A program made the translations under genes and the position numbers. Positions 1 through 9,995 of a stretch of 64,000 nucleotides of DNA are shown piece by piece. The notes under the pieces are model-generated. The model had not been told where the DNA came from, searched no databases, and saw nothing but the letters and a program-made list of their open reading frames with translations. The DNA comes from Macrosoma leucophasiata (Eukaryota; Arthropoda; Insecta; Lepidoptera; Hedylidae): assembly GCA_036365455.1 (NCBI GenBank), contig JAWQUS010000026.1, positions 14,650,001 to 14,714,000 on the forward strand, in the 5' to 3' direction. The number at the start of each line of letters is the position of its first letter. Position 1 is the first letter of the stretch.

Positions 1-384
1 TGTGTGCGTGTAGTTTATGTATTTTTGGATGTGTAAACCTACAGATATCCCTAGCGTTAAGTATCAATATTTGGAGATATTTTTATTATTTTGCATTTTT
101 TTATTAAACTCTTGCTAAATTTTGATGTGTTTGTATTGTGCCTATCCATTGCATCGTATTTTTTTGTTTTATAATATTATAGAACAAAATGATGAGTCAC
201 AATGGTTCCCGAAAAATAAAACCTCTTATTTTAAGTTTTCGTCTATTATTCGGTAATGTTGTTGACAGTAGTCGTAGCGTCGTGATAGTACTATTCCTTT
301 CAAACTCGGTTAAATGTACTATCATTGTGATTTTTGTTATACGTCCAAATATCACCGTTTAGCTGGTAGAGGGTGGGGGGAGGA
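1..384. other. unassigned AT-rich DNA
   Basis: No gene or recognisable repeat. Confidence 0.5.
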
Positions 385-778
385 CACTTCGGGTTTTTTT
401 TTATATTAAATTATGGCATCACTATTACGCATATTGCCAGTGTCAAGTAAAACGATATTTCGTATTAATTTAAGCAGCGTAAAAGTTAGTATAATATAGT
501 CAGTCAATTACTTATAAAGTTTGTCAGTCAAGTGAGTTACAAGTTATTCGAGTAAAGCGATGGCTACTTTACCAGAACATTTACAATGAAGTTTTGGAGG
601 CAACCTGAAAGGTCGTGTTTTCGCACCGTTATTCTATTTCACTATACACGGGCACTAATAAACCTATATCAAACAAAATGCCACCAACTTTATTCAATAT
701 AACTTATACATACACCAAGAAAATGAAATAAAATAAGAGCACCATAGGCCTCTTTCAAGGTTGCCGCCAAAACTCCAC
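385..778 (+). repeat. repeat R3
   Basis: ATTATGGCATCACTATTACG to GGTTGCCGCCAAAACTCC. The words GAGTAAAGCGATGGCT and CGGGCACTAATAAACCTATA recur at 17478-17722, 60079-60325 and 62396-62660. From about 590 to 775 the piece has inverted ends (TTTTGGAGGCAACC / GGTTGCCGCCAAAA). Confidence 0.55.
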
Positions 779-940
779 TTCGGATTTACTCTGACTCCTG
801 GGGTTTAGGTGTGTAATGATAATTTTACTCAAATTCTACTACCGACCAACGCAGCAATGGCTCTACAGACAGATTTTTATGCTCAAGACAAAAATGAAGT
901 ATAAAATTAAGTTCAAGATAGAAGGCACGTTCCCAATGGA

Positions 941-1300
941 TACTATAATAATGTCCTTCAGACCGAATTTCGGTCACGGCGGCCAATCTCAACGGAGACT
1001 AGCCAACTGCGCGGGAGATATTATAGTGCACAAGTGTATGCGCAAACACAGGTGAACATCCTATTCCTTCACTCTCATAGCCCGATGGGACGACAATCCG
1101 ACACGACCGGATAGAGATCGGGCGCAGGACCGACGGCTTTACGTGCTTTCCGAGGCACGACCAGACTCTAGGCTATTACCTTACAGAAAAAACCTAATAA
1201 CAGAAATTCCCGACCTGATGATCGAACCCAGGACTTCCGGCTTCACCATCGCTATTGCGAACACTGAGCCAACTGAGACTGCTACGTCACTAAGTAGCAT
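941..1300 (-). mobile_element. tRNA-like SINE, family B
   Basis: Antisense copy. CCGAATTTCGGTCACGGCGG at the left is the 3' end; TCGCTATTGCGAACACTGAG at the right is the decayed tRNA-like head. The body word TGTATGCGCAAACACAGGTG is shared with 8865, 43398 and 48207. Confidence 0.65.
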
Positions 1301-1504
1301 AGTAGGCCACGAGGATATGTCGTGTTAATGCTGAATTAACTCCACTGGGAATTGCTCGCTTTTTAACGAATACCCTCACGCAAGAGTAATTAAAGTGCCT
1401 AACAAGACTACAGATACTGGCCGGATACTCATTGAAAATGGTTTTGTTTTGTTATTTATTGCCACTCGAAGTATTAATAAAGTTTTCGTCTGAAAAGGAG
1501 AGTA

Positions 1505-1612
1505 TGTGATGACTGAAGCCTATAGATACAATCAGAGCTCGAAATGCAGATGCGTTCCCACCCCTGAGGACTTAGTTGTTGTGTCTCTGTGATAGATATT
1601 TTGAGGTCACAC
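1505..1612 (-). mobile_element. Bm1-like SINE fragment
   Basis: GTGATGACTGAAGCCTATAG to GTGTCTCTGTGATAG, a diverged antisense piece of the 3' half of the family. Confidence 0.55.
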
Positions 1613-1634
1613 AAAAGGTAAGTAGTTCTGTTTT

Positions 1635-1913
1635 CTTTTTTTTTATGTAATTGAAGTGGCAAACAAGCATACAGTTCACATTGATGACTGCAGCCTATAG
1701 ACACCCACATAAAGACTGATGAAAATGCAAATACGTTACCACTTCTGAGGCCTAAGGTGCTTTGCCGCTGTGCCGGAAATTACAGGGCCGTACATTACCA
1801 CCTGACCGGAACACTATAGTGCTGAACACTACCATTTAGCGGCAAGTATATTAGGTAATGCGGTGGTGCCTACGCCCGCGAGCTCCGTCACTGGAGTTCT
1901 ACTACCACTAAAA
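1635..1913 (-). mobile_element. Bm1-like SINE
   Basis: Antisense copy: a T run and ATGTAATTGAAGTGGCAAAC at the left, GAGCTCCGTCACTGGAG and ACCACTAAA at the right. In sense it starts about ACTGGTGGTAGAGCTCC and ends TTCCATTACATAAAA, as in silkworm Bm1. A second, truncated antisense piece lies just left at 1505-1612. Confidence 0.7.
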
Positions 1914-2210
1914 GTTTCGTCTGATAATGAGTATTTTGGCAGAAGAGACTTTGAACTGCTTTGGTTAGTAACAACCCATTACTGCTAAGCCTAAGATCGC
2001 GGGAATAATCCTCGGATAGGCAACTAGGTAATAGTGGGATATTTGTAATGGTATACATTAGATCTCACAAATTGCGAAAATTCGCACTTCGAAATTCAGT
2101 GGCGGAGTCGGAAGTTTTGTTATGTACCTAAGTGAAATAAAAGTTCAGTCTGTATCATCATTATTTCTGTCTAAAGACGGCCACTACGAGACCTGTAGGA
2201 TGTTAAAATT
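1914..2210. other. unassigned DNA
   Basis: Nothing recognised. The next stretch (2210-2280) is an inverted tail of SINE E. Confidence 0.5.
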
Positions 2211-2280
2211 AATGTTTACTAAAATTACCATGAAATTAAAGAAAAAAACGGAAAGAATAATTTGACTCCGGTCAAATTTT

Positions 2281-2352
2281 GCTTTCACTTTTTTATTTTT
2301 AACCGATTTAGGGTCGGTGAACGACATCGGTTAAAAATCAAAAAGGGAATGC
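2281..2352. repeat. imperfect hairpin, 27-base arms
   Basis: TTTTTAACCGAT near 2296 pairs with ATCGGTTAAAAA at 2326; the arms extend outward with a few mismatches around an 18-base loop. It lies between an inverted SINE E tail and a SINE E copy. Confidence 0.6.
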
Positions 2353-2381
2353 AATATTTGACGCATCGGTGTGGGACTTCG

Positions 2382-2510
2382 GTAGCTTAATGGTGAAGCG
2401 GCTGGACTGGTTATCCTGAGGTCGCAGGTTCAATTCCTCCCCGAAGTCAAATTTTTCATTCCGTATTTTCCTTAATTTCTAAAATGATTGTTTACTTAAA
2501 TTACCATGTT
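2382..2510 (+). mobile_element. tRNA-like SINE, family E
   Basis: About 74 bases fold like a tRNA: acceptor GACTTCG/CGAAGTC, A-box-like TAGCTTAATGGTGAAGCG, B-box GGTTCAATTCC. The tail AAATTTTTCATTCCGTATTT recurs with the other E copies (5255, 5600, 28138, 49990), so it is a SINE rather than a tRNA gene. Confidence 0.6.
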
Positions 2511-2784
2511 TACAAACAAACTTAAGAGGATTCTGCCACCTGCCACCACAATTCATTAATTACAATTTAGACGTCTGCTGTGCAATGAACTGAACACGCA
2601 ATTTCGTTCAACGATTAGCCACGCTTCCTCAATGAACGTAAGTATTGGTTGATAGGCGCTAGCTGTAACAGTAATTGGGGTTAATTGAGGGGTAAGCTTA
2701 AGTTAAATGGTGCATTTGAAGATCGGATAAATCTTTAATCTGAAGGACCGCGTTAAAGCGCTGAACCCGAGGGCCATGCAGAAT

Positions 2785-3155
2785 AAATAAATAAGCATAC
2801 GCTCACAGCCCCACAGTAGGTATAACCGGTGTCGTGGGTGCCGTTGTATAGGTCGCGCCACGTAAAAAGAACGCTGGCGGTCAAGCTGCGCGTCAGGTGT
2901 TTTTATTTCATTTTATGTTATTCTATGTAATATAGTTTTCAATCTGCCTACCAATACACGAAACCGCAAGCGAAAGCTAGATCAAAAATAAACCAATAGG
3001 GCTAGTACTTTCGTGCGCGAGTGTACCCGATGCGCGAACACATCCCTTCTACTTTCTTCCAGCGTTCTTTTTACGTGGCGCGACCTATACACACACCACA
3101 AACACAAACACACAGACCCGAAACAAATATCTGTAGGCCATACAAATATTACATA
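2785..3155 (-). mobile_element. tRNA-derived SINE, family C, split by element K
   Basis: TACGCTCACAGCCCCACAGT to GTGGGTGCCGTTG (end block) at the left and CACAGACCCGAAACAAATAT to ATACAAATATT (mid body) at the right are adjacent in normal copies. Element K (2851-3085) separates them. The tRNA-like head is missing. Confidence 0.7.
2851..3085. mobile_element. element K, 235-bp inverted-repeat element (copy 1)
   Basis: About 27-base perfect terminal inverted repeats start GGTCGCGCCACG. TATA stands on both sides (2847-2850, 3086-3089). It lies inside a family C SINE whose halves rejoin across it. About 97% like the copy at 21480-21713 by eye. No coding capacity, so non-autonomous. Confidence 0.8.
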
Positions 3156-3345
3156 CTAGCTGTTGTTTGCGGCTTCGCCCGCGTGGATTGCGTTATAAAT
3201 AACTAAGTAGCCTATGTTCTTTCTCAAAGTCAGCTCTATCTCTGTACCAAATTTCATTAAAATCGGTTCAGTCGTTTGGACGTGAAAAGGTAACAGACAG
3301 ACAGACAGAGTTACTTTCGCATTTATAATATTAGTAGGGATAATA
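3150..3345 (+). mobile_element. Helitron-like fragment
   Basis: ACTAGCTGTTGTTTGCGGCT at the left, CAGACAGACAGAGTTAC and TTTATAATATTAGTAGGGAT at the right: the reverse orientation of the element ending CAGCTAGT. Confidence 0.5.
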
Positions 3346-3362
3346 TTATATTCTGAAGTGTG

Positions 3363-3462
3363 CATGGCCCCACGGCTGCATTACGGTTAAGCATTACGGG
3401 CTCGGTCGGGTGTGTAATGGGTGTCCGCTAGTGGCAAATCAAAATGCGCGTTTCCGTGCTTC
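3363..3462 (+). mobile_element. 5S-derived SINE head, fused to a Bm1-like SINE
   Basis: CATGGCCCCACGGCTG, GGTTAAGCATTACGGGCTCG and GTGGCAAATCAAAATGCGCG match the first about 100 bases of the 5S-derived SINE at 18531. At GTGCTTCGG it passes without a gap into the 3' half of a Bm1-like SINE (3463-3634). Confidence 0.7.
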
Positions 3463-3634
3463 GGTAATGTACGGCCCTGTAATTTCCGGCACAGAGGCAT
3501 GACATCTTAAGCCTCCGGAGTGGTAGCGCATCTGCATTTTGACCTTGGTCTTTGTGTGGGTGTCTATAGGCTGCAGTCATCACTTAACATAAATGTGAAC
3601 TGCAAGCTTGTGTACTTCCATTACATAAAAAAAA
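3463..3634 (+). mobile_element. Bm1-like SINE 3' half, fused to a 5S-derived head
   Basis: Begins GGTAATGTACGGCCCTGTAA and ends TTCCATTACATAAAAAAAA. The normal first about 110 bases are absent, replaced by the 5S-derived head at 3363-3462. The TAGGCTGCAGTCATCACTTA block is intact. Confidence 0.7.
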
Positions 3635-3979
3635 GTTGCCACACCTAAGATTATAGTTAAATCATTTAAAAAAATTGCTCGTATTCTAAACTGCTCTATT
3701 CGTAGTACTATGCTAGATTGTGTGTTATTATGGCTATCCGGAAGCGGTGATTGTTGACACTGACCCATCTTGACACGGCCCGTACACTCACGCACCCATT
3801 ACGTAGCTGCCTCTACCATTAATGAATCACGCCGGCAATGTTCATTGAGAGGCTTGTTTGTTCACTCCATATACCTACATTAGGAAACGGTGCGTTTGTT
3901 AACAGCCATTGCAATTCATTCATTGATTTGTTCCTAAATAAGAAAGATCCAAAACAGATTTGTTTGTAAAAACTGCAGC

Positions 3980-4294
3980 ACTTCACGCGTATTTATTCCG
4001 TAAATCCCCGAAGGGGTAGGCAGAGGTAAATGCATGCATTCAAGCATAGATGCAAACACCCACGACTCGCCGGTTACGTTTTTGGCCCATGCAACAGGTG
4101 GCGAACCTGTTGCCATCTCCGGGCACATTACCAAACTCCGAGGTACTGGGAAACTTCCAGAAAATTGAAAAATCCCAATAGAACCAGAGATAAGGATTTT
4201 AAATCGTTATCTCTAATAGCCCCCGACCCGGGAATCGAACTCAGGACCTCCAGCGTAATTGTAGTGGCCTGCTACCACTACGCCACTGAGGCGT
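3980..4294 (-). mobile_element. tRNA-derived SINE, family D
   Basis: Left: TCCCCGAAGGGGTAGGCAGA, the 3' end. Right: head whose sense strand reads GCCTCAGTGGCGTAGTGGTA with the B-box GAGTTCGATTCCCGGG. Confidence 0.7.
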
Positions 4295-4859
4295 ATTTAT
4301 TAGAAAATTAAAAAATCATATAAATAAACCAAAGCTGGTAAGTCTCACATTTATAAGAGTAATTTAATTTTGTACAAATATTCGAAAAACGCCGGGCGGT
4401 CACTTATCCCTGGGACACATTGTATATATCAATTGAATCACGATATTTATTTGTGTCTGTCCTTCAGGGAAAACAGGGGGACAGATGAAACTTTTTTGTT
4501 CGTTCTGTCCCCCTATGGGGACATAGCAGAGTAATAGGAATATTCCAATAAAATTATGATAAGAAAGGTTCAGTATATGAGGAACTGTTTGGTACTCGAC
4601 GCTCTGCCTCACCACTTAGCGAAATTCCATACATTAAAAACTAGATTGAACTGAAAAACGTTTCCCAAAATAAAGTTTACGCATTCGAGTATACGGGCAT
4701 AACGTTTTAACTTCGTAGTTAGTTTCAAACAAATAATTATAACTACCACCATGCCAGCTGTTCGCTTTAACTTTTCGAATAAAATTGTAGAACTACTCAC
4801 ATCGCGAATTTTACTATTACGTAGTACTTTTTCAGTAATGAATATTACATACAAGTATG

Positions 4860-4985
4860 CTTCTTAGGGTTCCGAAGCCAGGTGGAAAAACGGAACTCTC
4901 ATAGATTCGTCATATCTGTCTGTCTGTTCGTCCATTCGTATGTCACAGTCACTTTACTCAGAAAGTATCAGAACGTAGGAGTATT
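4860..4985 (+). repeat. lepidopteran GGTTCCG/TCTGTC-type interspersed repeat
   Basis: AGGGTTCCGAAGCCAGGTGG, TCTGTCTGTCTGTTCGTCC, TATGTCACAGTCACTTTACT. Related fragments occur at 16840-16960 (reverse), 42358-42460 and perhaps 12525-12590 (CCGGCCAAGTGCGAGTTGG). Confidence 0.45.
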
Positions 4986-5030
4986 GGGAGTAGTAGGTAT
5001 GCACCTACTTGAAAGTTGATAAGTAGTTTT

Positions 5031-5255
5031 TTTTTTGGTGTAGAGCTCCAGTGACGGAGTTCGAGGGCGTAGGCCACCACCGCATTACCTAATCTACTTG
5101 CCGCTAAATGGTGGTGCTCTGGTCAGATGGTAATTTACAGCACAGAGGCATAATAGCTTAGGCCTCAGGAGTGGCAATGGATCTGCAAATCGCTGGTTTC
5201 ATGTAGATGTTTATAGGCTATACTAACCATCAATGTGGACTGTATGCTTGTTTAA
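5031..5255 (+). mobile_element. Bm1-like SINE, 3' end lost
   Basis: GGTGTAGAGCTCCAGTGACG through GGCCTCAGGAGTGGC to GGACTGTATGCTTGTTTA. The A tail is missing and several small deletions are present, suggesting an old copy. Confidence 0.65.
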
Positions 5256-5269
5256 TTTTTATATTATTT

Positions 5270-5412
5270 ATCGCAATAATACATGAGTGAAATATATTTT
5301 TTAAAGAAAAATGGAAAGTAAATTTGACTTCAGGCGAGACTCGAACTCGTGACCACTGGGAATCTAGTCCAGCCAGCTCTTCCAACTGAGCTACCGAAAT
5401 CCACGTCTGATT
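5270..5412 (-). mobile_element. tRNA-like SINE, family E
   Basis: The sense strand reads GTAGCTCAGTTGGAAGAGCT with B-box CGAGTTCGAGTCTCGCC and the tail CTGAAGTCAAATTTACTTTC. Confidence 0.6.
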
Positions 5413-5574
5413 TGTCAATTTTTTCCCTCACATTTTGCATTGCCTTATGGCGGCAGTAGCGACATCTATTGCCAACAATGCTAATAGGCAACCGATCTAA
5501 TAAACTTTGCAGTTTATTAAATATCGTAAAGAAGTCGCTTTTACCTTTAATAATTTTTATATAATTTTTCAAGA

Positions 5575-5660
5575 CAAGAGCAGCTGGACTAGATTCCCAA
5601 TGGTCGCGAGTTCGAGTCACGTCTGAAGTCAAACTTTTCTTTCCATATTTTTTTAAAAAA
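5575..5660 (+). repeat. SINE E 3' fragment
   Basis: GCAGCTGGACTAGATTCCCA, CGCGAGTTCGAGTCACGTC, and the tail AAACTTTTCTTTCCATATTT. Its 5' part is absent. It lies inverted to the copy at 5270-5412, about 160 bases away. Confidence 0.55.
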
Positions 5661-6730
5661 TGTATGCTTGTTTGCCACTTTATGACACAAAAAAGTCACT
5701 ATCCCCAAGTCTACGAACGTGTCGAGGCTGCATATTGAGCTATGTTGTACAGACAGTCCCCGACCCATGGATCGAGCCAGGTACTCTAATAGGTAATGCC
5801 TTTACACAAACAGATATTTTGTGGTATTACTGGTATTACCACAAAAATAATGTATGTAAGTGTTATCTTAACCAAGGTTTGCAGTTTCAAAAATAAAAAA
5901 TTTGCTACAGATAGCTAGTACGTATGAGTAAAGTAGCATTCATATAGCCATTAGTATTTATTGATGCATTGGTAACCACTTACATATGCATTCATGCTAA
6001 CAGCGATAAATTAATTCTGAATTTCACATTTAATTTTCACTTTGGCTGCAGGAAACTTCCTCAACGTGCCCTGAAATGGAGCGGACTTCGCAAAAGCGTA
6101 TATTTTATACGAAATTAAAATTTATTCTGCACTCTGTTTGGTTAACTCTTTTTGTTAGTGAAAAAAAATCATCAAAACGTATCTTGGTGACTCGCAAAAG
6201 CACCTTAAAGTAAGCTGGAACTTTTTAAATTTCCATTTTTGGTAAGTTGTTAGTGACGACCGCTTCGAGCTATATCGTCATGGCTCACACGAAAAGCGGT
6301 TCGAACGTGTCGTTTTATTTTAAAACGCATAGAAGCTTTACAGCTCTATTCAGTGTTGAGCAGTTTTATTGAAGTAGGTAAGTACTTTCAAAACACTGAG
6401 CACCATCTGAGCTATTAGCAAGATTACTGGAATTCCGTTTGTAAACCTTTCGAACGAAATACAATTCCACGGTCACTTAAAAGGAAAATCAAGTTGAAAA
6501 TGCTCAGTTTACTCAATAGAAATACGACTGCTTGCTGAAGAAATTATTTTTTTTAAAGTTTAATACGAATCAGGCTATATATTGCGTTTAGTTATTGAGT
6601 AAATCGAGTATATTTACTAGCTATTGAGTAAAAGCTGGTAGTTTGTATAGCATTGGACGCAATAGACTGACAATATCCCTTGCCGGTCGTAAAAGAGGAA
6701 TAAAATGGTCTTTCTAGGAGGCTTCTTGTG
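5661..6730. other. unassigned AT-rich DNA
   Basis: No coding motif. Only short words such as the GACCGCTTCGAGC / GCGGTTCGAAC pair near 6260-6305 stand out. Confidence 0.5.
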
Positions 6731-7017
6731 TTTTTTAATGTTATGAAAGTAGCAAACAAGCATGTAGTTCACATTGATGTTAAGTGATGACTACAGCTTA
6801 TAGACAGCCACACAAAGACCAGAGGTCAAAATGCAGATGCGTTACCACTCCTGAGGTCTAAGGTGATATGCCTCTGTGCTGGGAATTACAGGGCCGTACA
6901 TTACCACCTGACTGGAACAAGATAGTGCTGAACACTACCATTTAGCGGCAAGTACATTAGTCATTCGGTGATTCCTACGCTCGCGAGCTCCGTCACTGGA
7001 GCTCTATCACCAGTGTA
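6731..7017 (-). mobile_element. Bm1-like SINE
   Basis: Near full-length antisense copy from TTTTTTAATGTTATGAAAGT to GAGCTCTATCACCAGTG. Confidence 0.7.
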
Positions 7018-7498
7018 AAGTGGTTTCACTTAGCGATACGGGGGTTTTTCATATTTGGCTTTGGCTTGTCCTGACTTTACTTGACTTAATATGTTAAGAT
7101 GGGATTTCGCTATAAGTTTTTATTTTGCAGCATCATCCTTTTGCTCGTGTAGAACTGCTCTTAATAACGGCAGTGTCACCCTCGCAGGCCATTTAAACTG
7201 TCTTTTGATGTGCGACCCAGTTGCAAGGTTTTTGCATTTTTTGAGGCGCCTGCCCTGTCCCCCCTTTGCGAGATCAAGTTCACTTTATGCGGCACGTTTT
7301 TCGCTTTTATTTATATCTGGTTCATGTTGATTTTGTTTAGGTAAGAAATAAATGTACGAACGATGTGCGTGTTTGGTTGGTGAATGTTGTGTTTGCGTAT
7401 AGGCTCTACGGACAGCCGATTTCGGATATTCTTCTCAGTACGTACAAGCAAGAATTTTACGGAGATAGTAACGGCTCTGTGGTTTCTGGTATAGAGGT

Positions 7499-7640
7499 AT
7501 CTTTTTACTTTTGCTACTGTTTTTTTATGTGATGAAAACCACGTTTTAAGGCGACACCCTACAGTGTTTTTTTTTTTTAATTACACAGTTACATGGGATA
7601 AAAAAGTATCTTAAAATTATCTCCCGGGGCATATCTCACC
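7499..7640 (+). repeat. direct repeat partner of 8060-8160
   Basis: TCTTTTTACTTTTGCTACTG and AAAAGTATCTTAAAATTATC then CTCCCG recur about 560 bases downstream. Confidence 0.5.
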
Positions 7641-8059
7641 TACTCATAACAGAAAATAATCAAAACTGTAATAAAATAATAATTTAATTTTATTATATTA
7701 GTTAAGATTTAGAATTTTATAAATTTAAATTTTATATTTTGGGATAAATCAATATTCGCACCGGGTGCCACCCGTGCTAGTTATGCCAGTAGCATGGGGC
7801 TACTTGTTGCTTGTGGAAACAAAGGAATTTTATTTAAGGTAGTCCGTGTGTATTTTCTATTCACACTAACGTACCGAACGTAGCTATTTTCTATTAAGTT
7901 CTACCTAAATGAATGACATGTAACATGGAACTACGGTCAGTGCACAACACGAAATGATGTCAGATAATTATAAAACACTGGATGTGAATGAGACGCGTGT
8001 GTTTTGAATTCTGATTTCAAAAGAAGCATACATTTTAAGCTGATTGAATAATGAATCGG

Positions 8060-8160
8060 TATCTTTTTACTTTTGCTACTGTTGTCTTTTTACTTTAAAG
8101 TTATGAAAACGATGAATTATATAACTATTAAAAGTATCTTAAAAATATCTCCCGAAGAAA
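8060..8160 (+). repeat. direct repeat partner of 7499-7640
   Basis: TCTTTTTACTTTTGCTACTG and AAAAGTATCTTAAAAATATC then CTCCCG. Confidence 0.5.
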
Positions 8161-8187
8161 ATCTATCTCTTGAGAAAAAAATCGCGT

Positions 8188-8455
8188 ATGGCGCCGCGGC
8201 TTGTGTACATCGGATGCGATCTACTCGGTTAAGCTAGTAGCAAATAGAAATGCGTGTTTCCATGCTTCGGAGGACCGTTAAGCCGTCCCGGTTGCTATCG
8301 ATAGATAGCAGTCGTTAAACCTTGTCGAAGGCCTTATTTGAAAACATCCGACAGCGGGTTGGCCACTTACCCTTATTCGACCAACCCGCATTGGAGCAGT
8401 GTGGTGGAGTAAGCTCCAGGCCTCCTTACGAGAAGGGGAGAGACACAAGGGTTTT
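8188..8455 (+). mobile_element. 5S-derived SINE, promoter region deleted and tail missing
   Basis: Same family as 18531-18895. About 40 bases covering most of the internal 5S-type promoter are missing (GGTTAAG joins directly to CTAGTAGCAAAT). The body from GATAGATAGCAGTCGTTAAA to GGGGAGAGAC is kept; the CCCAGCAGTGGG tail is replaced by a T run. Confidence 0.65.
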
Positions 8456-8864
8456 TTTTTATTCAGCCGGGTACGGTAGCTTTGATTATATCAAAATCGA
8501 GGTCTATAATTAGCAAGATCTGTCACGGAAAAAAAACGTGAAATTTAAGTCGTTTCTCATGTGGAACTTTAAAACAAGATTGATTTTGAAGTAGCAATAT
8601 CTTTTCTTCTTCCAAGTTCAGAATTTTAGAAGCCTCCTGTCCGGAAGGTCTTAAATTTCATGATGATTATTTGTATTTATAAGAATCAGCACAGGGTAAA
8701 GGTGTTCATGATAATAATCACCCTATCTTGTATCCACCCTTATTTCCAGTGACACCGTATCGGGTGTTTCCCGGTACCTATCACTGACTGGTGTGAAAAC
8801 ATGCACCTGATGCGACATGAATGTACAGTCGGTGTTGGTAGGTACGACCATTTTACCGTCACGA

Positions 8865-9085
8865 GCGAACAAGGCCCTGCGTACCATAATCTTCTGTTCC
8901 TGCGCCCGATCTCTCTCCTGTCGCGTCGGATTGCCGTCCCATCGGGCTATAAGAGTGAGGGAATAGAGAGGGCACCTGTGTTTGCACATACACTCGTACT
9001 CTATAATATCTCCCGCGCAGTTGGCTAGTCTCCGTTGAGATGGCCGCCGTGGCCGAAATTCGGTCTGGAGGACATTAATCTTCTA
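8865..9085 (+). mobile_element. tRNA-like SINE, family B, 5'-truncated
   Basis: CTCTCCTGTCGCGTCGGATT through GGCCGAAATTCGGTCTGGAG and GACATTA. The tRNA-like head is not present in the aligned part. Confidence 0.6.
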
Positions 9086-9237
9086 TTGTAAACCTAAACT
9101 GCATCGCTATTAGCTTTGTCTAGTTTCTTCGCACTCGCAAAAGGATCATGACAAGACGTAGATCTATACAGAAAAGTTGGTTCCTGTAAAGTCGTTTTAT
9201 GGACGATAATGTTACTTGATAACGTCATAAGAGAACA

Positions 9238-9478
9238 TATAGTGCTCATACATAAATATTGCACATCGAGCCTATGAAAGTGACAATCGGCTAGTTTCGA
9301 CTTTGTAGAGCGTTATCTCTGCTACACACTGCCAACGTAAGCACTGATGGTCTGCTATTGATCAAAACTTAATCAAAATGGTCGACAAACGTCAGATAGG
9401 TAAGGTGCGAAAGAGATAACGCTCTACAGACCCGACATAAGCCGAGTCTCCTTCCTAAGGTGAATGTACAATATTTCA
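9238..9478. mobile_element. mariner-type MITE R2
   Basis: AGTGCTCAT start, TATTGCACATCGAGCC, then two inverted copies of GAGCGTTATCTCT separated by about 100 bases. Near full length; the right end is degraded. Confidence 0.65.
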
Positions 9479-9486
9479 TGTTTTTC

Positions 9487-9522
9487 AGCATTCGGCTTGT
9501 TCTGCATCACAAGCCGAATGCT
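9487..9522. repeat. perfect 14-bp hairpin
   Basis: AGCATTCGGCTTGT and ACAAGCCGAATGCT are separated by TCTGCATC, just right of an R2 MITE. Confidence 0.8.
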
Positions 9523-9529
9523 TAGGGTC

Positions 9530-9995
9530 TGACTACAGCCACCCGGCACTCAACCTGCACCGCTTCGATTTACGGCGTCCACTCATTGTCGACGGGTGGT
9601 CCACCGCTGAACGACGCGATGTTACTTGTGAATCCGCGCGCGGTCCACTTGGGAACAGGGAGTTGGCCATGCAAAGTCAACGCAAGACAAGTGGTCCACT
9701 CGCCGTCCGTGCGTGGACCGCACGCCGCCCGCGCGGTCCGCGGCTTGCGGTCGATACGATACGGAGCGGAGTTGATGTAATGAATGCAGGTCGCTGGAGG
9801 CGGTCGGGCGCTGGTCGGGTGCCGAGTGGCCGTAGTGAGCTATGACCCTTATGCCGATCGTGCTGTCTATCGCTTGTCTCTGGGCTCCGTCTGTCTGCCT
9901 GTCTTGATGCTGCGTTCTGACAAAATTACAAGAATACGAGACATTGCGGGACTGTCCCGCCTAATGCGGGCGGTTGGCCGCCTTACTCCAAACCA
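9530..9995. other. GC-rich block
   Basis: Clearly richer in GC and CpG than its surroundings (GCGCGCGGTCCACTTGGG, CGCACGCCGCCCGCGCGG). Short frames here show no known domain. It could be a transposon end, a promoter-like CpG cluster or an exon remnant. Confidence 0.4.

Larger units (their letters stand above)
7018..8187. other. unassigned DNA with a direct repeat pair
   Basis: Apart from the repeat pair at 7499 and 8060 nothing was recognised. The short frame near 7091 has no known motif. Confidence 0.4.
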
